Assembly: GCA_003694975.1 (NCBI GenBank)
Contig: RFJH01000121.1
Location: forward strand, 1 to 9,715
DNA length: 9,715 nucleotides
Direction: 5' to 3'
DNA from: Anaerolineae bacterium
Lineage (GTDB): Bacteria > Chloroflexota > Anaerolineae > Anaerolineales > Villigracilaceae
The first letter of the stretch is position 1; every line of letters begins with the position of its first letter. A program made the position numbers and the translations under genes. This document shows positions 5,441 to 9,715 of the stretch, in pieces. The notes beneath the pieces are model-generated. The model was not told the DNA's origin. It was given only the letters and a program-made list of their open reading frames with translations, and did not search any database.

Positions 5441-6196
5441 ATGAATGCCGAGGTCAAGCGGCAACTCATCGCTCTCAATCGCACATTCTACCAGACCTTT
5501 GGACAGGCGTTCGCCGAGAAGCGACAACGGCTGCAACCGGGCGTCCGGCGCGTGATCGAGCGCTTTCGGGGGGACGAACGCATCCTGGACCTGGGCTGTG
5601 GCAACGGCGAACTGGCGCGTCAACTCGCCCGACGCGGCCACCGCGCCCCCTACCTCGGCCTGGACTTCAGCCCTTCCCTGCTCGAAGAAGCGGGGAGACT
5701 CAACCTGAACTTTCCCGCCGTCTTCTTGCAACTGGATTTGACCTCGCCGGATTGGGAGCGTGCCCTGGCCTGTCATCTCACCGGCGCAGATGACCCGACG
5801 GCGCTCGTCGGTCGCTGGGACGTGGTGACGGCGTTCGCCGTGCTGCACCACATCCCCGGTCACGACCTGCGCCTGAGCATCCTGCGCAAGGTCCGTTCCC
5901 TGCTGCCGACGGGGGGGCGATTCTGGCACTCCGAATGGATGTTTCTGAACAGCCCTCGCCTGCGGGCGCGGGTGCAGGACTGGTCACTGATCGGCCTCTC
6001 ATCCCAGGATGTGGACGAGGGCGATTACCTGCTCGACTGGCGTCACGGCGGACGTGGGCTGCGCTACGTGCATCACTTCACGCCGGCAGAACTGGCCGGC
6101 CTGGCGGGCGAGAGCGGGTTCGTCATCGTGGAGACGTTCTCCTCCGATGGCAAGGGGGGAAGACTGGGGTTGTATCAGGAGTGGGAAGCGAGATAA
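5441..6196 (+). CDS. Class I SAM methyltransferase, Trm9-like
   Basis: This 251-aa class I (Rossmann-fold) methyltransferase has the SAM motif I ILDLGCGNGELA (48-59), the acidic ribose-binding strand LGLDFS (72-77), DVVTAFAVLHHI (127-138) and the post-core LLPTGG (154-159). Features recalling yeast Trm9 and the ALKBH8 methyltransferase domain are the N-terminal FYQTFGQAFAEKR helix (16-28), the GCGNG motif, the VLHHI motif, and a C-terminal RYVHHFTPAELAGL segment (208-221) resembling their RYYH-x-F-x-x-GEL end. Trm9 methyl-esterifies cm5U34 of tRNA, the Elp3-derived product, and here the divergent neighbour is elp3. The long insertion at ~165-205 (SEWMFLN through GDYLLDW) is unlike yeast Trm9. 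The start at 5441 has no Shine-Dalgarno but a TATAAT just upstream. The methyltransferase call is firm. The tRNA substrate is a hypothesis, and another small-molecule or tRNA target is possible. Confidence 0.9.
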   Translation: MNAEVKRQLIALNRTFYQTFGQAFAEKRQRLQPGVRRVIERFRGDERILDLGCGNGELARQLARRGHRAPYLGLDFSPSLLEEAGRLNLNFPAVFLQLDLTSPDWERALACHLTGADDPTALVGRWDVVTAFAVLHHIPGHDLRLSILRKVRSLLPTGGRFWHSEWMFLNSPRLRARVQDWSLIGLSSQDVDEGDYLLDWRHGGRGLRYVHHFTPAELAGLAGESGFVIVETFSSDGKGGRLGLYQEWEAR

Positions 6197-6200
6197 GCAA

Positions 6201-6204
6201 GGAG
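6201..6204 (+). promoter_or_regulatory. Ribosome binding site for the TerC-family gene
   Basis: GGAG, within AAGGAG, lies eight bases before the ATG at 6213 and just after the methyltransferase TAA (6194-6196). It sets 6213 as the start, ahead of the earlier in-frame codons inside the methyltransferase gene, and supports cotranscription. Confidence 0.7.
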
Positions 6205-6212
6205 AAAAGCGC

Positions 6213-6983
6213 ATGGACTGGATCACCCAACCCGAATCGTGGATTGCTCTGCTCACATTGGTCGCCCTGGAACTCGTGCTAGGCGTGGATAACATTATTT
6301 TCATCTCGATCCTGACAGGCCGATTGCCCCAGGAGCAACGCAAGCGCGGTCGCACCACCGGCATTGCCATGGCGGTCATCACGCGCATCTTGCTGTTGCT
6401 CTTCCTCTCATGGGTCATCGGGCTGAAAGAGCCTTTGTTCTCGCTATTCAACATCGAATTCGCAGGCCGCGACCTGATTCTGATACTCGGTGGCATCTTT
6501 TTGATCTGGAAGAGCACACACGAGATTCATCAAAAACTGGAAGGACCGGAGCAACCCCCTGCGGTTTCCGGTGCAAAGGGAGCTTTCTGGAGCATCATCG
6601 TACAAATCATGCTCCTGGATGTCGTCTTCTCCCTGGATTCGGTCATCACAGCGGTAGGGATGGTAGAGCACATCGCCATCATGGTGCTGGCCGTGATCCT
6701 GGCAGCGGGAGTGATGATTTTCACCGCCCAGGTGATCGGCGAGTTCGTCGAACGCCATCCGACAATCAAAATGCTGGCGCTGAGTTTCCTCCTCCTGATC
6801 GGCTTCACGCTGGTCGTCGAAGGATTGCACCGACACATTCCCAAGGGCTATATCTACTTCGCGATGGGTTTCTCCGTGTTTGTGGAAATGCTCAATCTGC
6901 GGGTCCGATCTGCCGAGCCCGTCAAACTACGAGCCGTCTATACCATAGAGGAAACCACCGGCGAACCTCAGACCAAGACATGA
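6213..6983 (+). CDS. TerC/Alx-family integral membrane protein
   Basis: This 256-aa polytopic inner-membrane protein has about seven hydrophobic segments. TerC/Alx-family proteins act in metal-ion handling, notably manganese export and metalation of secreted proteins, and in tellurite-resistance clusters. Diagnostic motifs are ALELVLGVDNIIFISIL (18-34) with its acidic Glu20 and Asp26, the later repeat LLDVVFSLDSVITAVGM (134-150) with Asp136 and Asp142, and the end ~GYIYFAMGFSVFVEMLNL (212-229). The two acidic motifs are the internal inverted repeat of this fold and are probably metal ligands. Length and lack of CBS domains resemble short E. coli YgdQ-type members. It starts 16 bases after the methyltransferase stop with a good ribosome binding site, so it is probably in the same transcript. 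No ter genes are nearby, so tellurite resistance itself is unlikely. Confidence 0.93.
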   Translation: MDWITQPESWIALLTLVALELVLGVDNIIFISILTGRLPQEQRKRGRTTGIAMAVITRILLLLFLSWVIGLKEPLFSLFNIEFAGRDLILILGGIFLIWKSTHEIHQKLEGPEQPPAVSGAKGAFWSIIVQIMLLDVVFSLDSVITAVGMVEHIAIMVLAVILAAGVMIFTAQVIGEFVERHPTIKMLALSFLLLIGFTLVVEGLHRHIPKGYIYFAMGFSVFVEMLNLRVRSAEPVKLRAVYTIEETTGEPQTKT

Positions 6984-7036
6984 CACCTTCCCCCCTTCAT
7001 CCTTCATCCTTCACTTTTCACCCTTCTCCCCCCTTT
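6984..7036. repeat. G-free pyrimidine tract with CCTTCAT heptamers between convergent genes
   Basis: Fifty-three bases contain no G on the plus strand and are almost all C and T. Three heptamers lie in tandem: CCTTCAT at 6994-7000 and 7001-7007, and CCTTCAC at 7008-7014. Similar CTTTTCACCCTTCTC sequence continues to 7028. The tract fills the whole 27-base gap between the convergent genes and runs into the last eight codons of the cyclase gene, where it encodes the Gly-Glu-Lys tail. No hairpin is present, so it is not an ordinary intrinsic terminator. Confidence 0.7.
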
Positions 7037-9715
7037 GATAGGTCTGAACGTTGTTTCGGCCGGCGTGCTTGGCCATGTAGAGTGCCCGGTCAGCATACTC
7101 AACCATCTCGACCAGATTCATCTCCTCCACATCGTCCCCCGCGACGCCGATGCTGACCGTGATGCGAATCTCGCTCCCATCTTCCAGAAACGTTGCCATC
7201 GCGGCGATTTGTTGTCGTAACCGCTCGGCAATTTGCCGTGCTGTCTCCACGTCCGTTTCGGCCAGGAGGACGATGAACTCTTCTCCGCCGTATCGGCCGA
7301 TGAGGTCAATGTTGCGCAGCGTGCGGCGCATAGAGGCAGCAAGGTTCTGAAGCAAACGGTCGCCGGCCGAGTGCCCATAGCGGTCGTTGACCAGTTTGAA
7401 ATGGTCAATATCCACCATCAGGATAGAGAGAGGGCGCCCATAGCGACGAGCGCGATAGAACTCCCGGTAGGCGAGATCGAAGAAGCGACGACGGTTGTAC
7501 AGACCGGTCAAGTCGTCAATGGCCGCCAGTCGCTGCACATCGGCGAATAAGCGAGCCTTCTCAAGCACGATGGCCACCTGACTGGCAAAGATGCCCATGC
7601 TTTCTAAATCGTCCTCCCGCAGCGTCTCCCCCCACACCCACAGCACACCCAACGGTCGTTCTTCGGCAATCAAAGGGAAATGCCCAACCTGAACCCCCGG
7701 CCCGACCTTCAGTAGCCGCAGGATGCGCTGAACGAGCGGTGTCGGATATTGCAATGCCATGGAGAGGTATTGAACGGGGTCGTCAAGGATACGGGGGCGT
7801 ACATCGTGTGTGGGATTCATTTCCTCCGGAAGGTGTTCTAGAGGAAAACGCATCTCTTCCAATTTCATCCCTGATGCCCGTTCGATAACCCTGATCTTTC
7901 GCTCACCTATGTTGGTATAGAGCACACGCAAGGCATTCATCCCCGGTAAGTAGCGCGTGATCAGGATGGACAGGCCAAGTTTGCCCAATTCGTCTCCCAG
8001 GGTTTGCAAGACGTCTTCGGGATCCGATTGGCGCGTGATGCGGGCGACCACCTCGGCCAGGGCGCTGAGGAGAGCACTGGAGCGCGCCAGTTGTGCGGCT
8101 TGAATGCGTTCTTCCTGGATCGTGCGCAAGCGCCCGATTCCCACGGCCAGTTGACCGGCCAATGCATCGAGGAGGCGTTCGTCATCCGCGCTAAAGGCAT
8201 TCTCCTTCGCGCTCTCCACCTGCACAACGCCGATCACTCCTTCCCCAACCATGATCGGCACGCCCAGGACCGAGCGTGCTCCCTCGCCAATGCGCAAATG
8301 CTTTTGCAGCCGGTCCGCACTCTCGATGCGCAGAGGGGTGGCCGTGCTGGCAACCCACCCAACAACGCCCTCGCCGAGAGGGACCTCTTCTTCCGCATCG
8401 AATTTTCCCCGGTAGGTGGGGTGAGGGTGCAGCAGACGGGTCTCCTCATCCAGCAACCACACGCCAAAGCGATCCGGAGTGAGGTGCCGACCGATGATTC
8501 GCGTGATTTGCTCGATCAGTTCACTCTCACTCACCGCCGTGGCGACGGCCTGAGCCGCGTCGCGCAGGGCCTGCACATCCTGCAGGCGGCGCTGGGTCTC
8601 ATCGAGCAGACGAGTCTTCGCCATCGCCAGGGAAATCTGACGGGCAGCCACCTCTGCAATGGCGATTTCCTCTGCGGTGAACGAGCGTGTCTCCTGAAAG
8701 CCGAAGATGAGTGCTCCCAACTTGCGTTCTCGCGTCAACAAGGGAGCGGCCAATGCAGCCCGACCGGGAAACGTCCTGGCCAGGCGAGGGCTGATGCGAG
8801 GAGACTGTTGAACATCCTGAATGGCCAGAGGGTGCCCGGTCTCCAAGACGGAGGCGGTGAGTGTTTTTTCATCGCTCAGGAATATCGTTTCGAGATACGC
8901 CTGGTGATTGGGCTGTGAAGCGGCCAGCGGCACGACTCGTCGCCGTTCCTCATCCCAGAGGGATATGAAGCATACATCCGCATCCAACAGGTCTCCCAGG
9001 TTCTCCACCAACACCCGGGCCATCAGAGACAAATCGGATGCCGCCAGGGCCATGCCCACGATCTCGTTCAAGCGCTTCAACGTCTCCTGGCGGTAGCGCA
9101 TGGTTTTCTCAATGCGGCTGCGTGTCAGCGCGGCGCCGAGGATATCGGCGGCCACGCGCAGGGCGCTCACTTCAGCCTCCGACCATTCTCGCTCATAGCG
9201 GCACTCGTCAAAACCCATGAACCCCCAAAACACCCCCTGGACAAAGATGGGGACGACGGCCAGGGAGAGGATATCCTGGGCGCGCAAGATACCCTGTTCT
9301 GAAAGAGGGAAATGACTCACCGGTCCATAGATAGCACGTCCGTCCCCGAGCACTTTTTCCCAACGGGCAAAGCCGCTGCTACGGAAGGAGAGATTTTGCA
9401 GCGCCGGATTATTGATCTGGGGTGTGATACCCTCTGCCACCCATTCGTAGCGCTGACTGGTGTACAGTTCTCCTCGATCCCCTCGCCTGTTCTCGAAAAT
9501 ATAGGCACGACTGACATCGGCGGCTTCACCGAGATTTTTGAGCACCTCAGGGATGTTCTGCTCCCAGGAGGCGGATTTCAGAAAGCGTTCGGCGGCCACG
9601 CTCACCGCCTGGAGGATAGCCTCGCGGCGTTTCAGGGCAAGGTGTTCCTTCTCTTTGTGGGTAACATCACGCAAAATAATGAGGTGAAAAAGCGAAGGCG
9701 GGAGAAAGCGGGCCG
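7011..9715 (-). CDS. Multi-GAF diguanylate cyclase, 5' end outside window
   Basis: This protein makes the second messenger c-di-GMP from two GTP. The frame stays open to the window edge (900 full codons), so the TTG at 9674 is not the start. The first residues end in LIILRDVTHKEKE, the usual last strand of a PAS domain. Counting from the edge, GAF-type sensory domains follow at about 30-200, 213-368 and 380-532, and a degenerate fourth at about 548-720. The GGDEF domain is at ~733-895. It keeps LTGLYNRRRF, the metal-binding DIDHFK (768-773), the active-site GGEEF (809-813; bases 7275-7289) and an inhibitory I-site RNID (800-803; bases 7305-7316) exactly five residues earlier. The cyclase should thus be active and product-inhibited. 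No membrane segment is visible in this part. It ends 27 bases from the convergent TerC-family gene. The signals sensed by the GAF domains cannot be read from sequence. Confidence 0.95.
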   Translation of the reverse strand, partial: ARFLPPSLFHLIILRDVTHKEKEHLALKRREAILQAVSVAAERFLKSASWEQNIPEVLKNLGEAADVSRAYIFENRRGDRGELYTSQRYEWVAEGITPQINNPALQNLSFRSSGFARWEKVLGDGRAIYGPVSHFPLSEQGILRAQDILSLAVVPIFVQGVFWGFMGFDECRYEREWSEAEVSALRVAADILGAALTRSRIEKTMRYRQETLKRLNEIVGMALAASDLSLMARVLVENLGDLLDADVCFISLWDEERRRVVPLAASQPNHQAYLETIFLSDEKTLTASVLETGHPLAIQDVQQSPRISPRLARTFPGRAALAAPLLTRERKLGALIFGFQETRSFTAEEIAIAEVAARQISLAMAKTRLLDETQRRLQDVQALRDAAQAVATAVSESELIEQITRIIGRHLTPDRFGVWLLDEETRLLHPHPTYRGKFDAEEEVPLGEGVVGWVASTATPLRIESADRLQKHLRIGEGARSVLGVPIMVGEGVIGVVQVESAKENAFSADDERLLDALAGQLAVGIGRLRTIQEERIQAAQLARSSALLSALAEVVARITRQSDPEDVLQTLGDELGKLGLSILITRYLPGMNALRVLYTNIGERKIRVIERASGMKLEEMRFPLEHLPEEMNPTHDVRPRILDDPVQYLSMALQYPTPLVQRILRLLKVGPGVQVGHFPLIAEERPLGVLWVWGETLREDDLESMGIFASQVAIVLEKARLFADVQRLAAIDDLTGLYNRRRFFDLAYREFYRARRYGRPLSILMVDIDHFKLVNDRYGHSAGDRLLQNLAASMRRTLRNIDLIGRYGGEEFIVLLAETDVETARQIAERLRQQIAAMATFLEDGSEIRITVSIGVAGDDVEEMNLVEMVEYADRALYMAKHAGRNNVQTYQRGEKGEK

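Noticed and set aside
5407..5484. Elp3 start at ATG 5484 or ATG 5469
   Set aside because: These starts would overlap the coding region and the TATAAT promoter of the divergent methyltransferase. GTG 5406 has a Shine-Dalgarno sequence. Not excluded without protein data.
5252..5929. Minus-strand open frame of 225 codons opposite the methyltransferase
   Set aside because: It covers both the methyltransferase motifs and the elp3 5' end in the wrong frame. The product looks like GC-rich mirror sequence.
8004..8918. Plus-strand open frame of 304 codons inside the cyclase gene
   Set aside because: It is antisense to continuous GAF-domain coding sequence, and its product has no recognisable family features.
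9672..9674. TTG 9674 as the start of the diguanylate cyclase
   Set aside because: The frame remains open to the window edge, and the residues on both sides form a continuous PAS C-terminal strand (LIILRDVTHKEKE).
1..9715. CRISPR arrays, insertion sequences, tRNA/rRNA genes, prophage or defence genes
   Set aside because: No spaced direct repeats, transposase motifs, terminal inverted repeats or structural RNA signatures were seen. Gene content is chromosomal housekeeping, transport and signalling.

Overview
The window is a GC-rich (roughly 60% by eye), tightly packed bacterial chromosome segment. There are no mobile elements, tRNA or rRNA genes, or CRISPR arrays. The gene set suggests a member of the Chloroflexota (Anaerolineae-like): a bacterial Elp3, a bacterioferritin, many-GAF signalling proteins and short pyrimidine heptamer spacers. 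This assignment is an inference from gene content and style, not from a marker gene.

Layout. (1) At 1-348 is the 3' part of a bacterioferritin gene, closed by a strong hairpin at 372-398. (2) At 411-1900, on the plus strand, mutM (Fpg DNA glycosylase) is followed by a gene for a small membrane-anchored protein of unknown function; the ribosome binding site of the second gene overlaps the mutM stop codon. (3) From 5406 down to 1878, on the minus strand, a compact unit encodes Elp3 (radical SAM/GNAT tRNA-wobble-uridine enzyme), two tandem short-chain CHR-type ('chromate') transporters and a two-domain universal stress protein. Gaps are a few bases or overlaps. (4) From 5441 to 6983, on the plus strand, a Trm9-like SAM methyltransferase gene is followed 16 bases later by a TerC-family membrane protein gene. 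(5) At 7011-9715, on the minus strand, is a multi-GAF diguanylate cyclase whose 5' end lies outside the window.

The most interesting point is the divergent pair at 5406/5441. Elp3 builds the cm5-type side chain on wobble uridine-34 of tRNA. In eukaryotes Trm9 (ALKBH8 in animals) methylates that side chain to mcm5U. Here an Elp3 gene and a methyltransferase gene with Trm9-like N- and C-terminal features face away from each other across only 34 bp. That spacer holds a perfect TATAAT seven bases before the methyltransferase ATG, which points to a leaderless mRNA. This makes a bacterial Elp3-Trm9-type pathway a testable hypothesis.

The other genes deal with oxidative damage and metals or ions: iron storage and detoxification (Bfr), 8-oxoguanine repair (MutM), anion or metal membrane transport (CHR pair, TerC), stress response (Usp) and c-di-GMP signalling. 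No gene links them all, and the window looks like ordinary chromosomal backbone with several unusual local arrangements.
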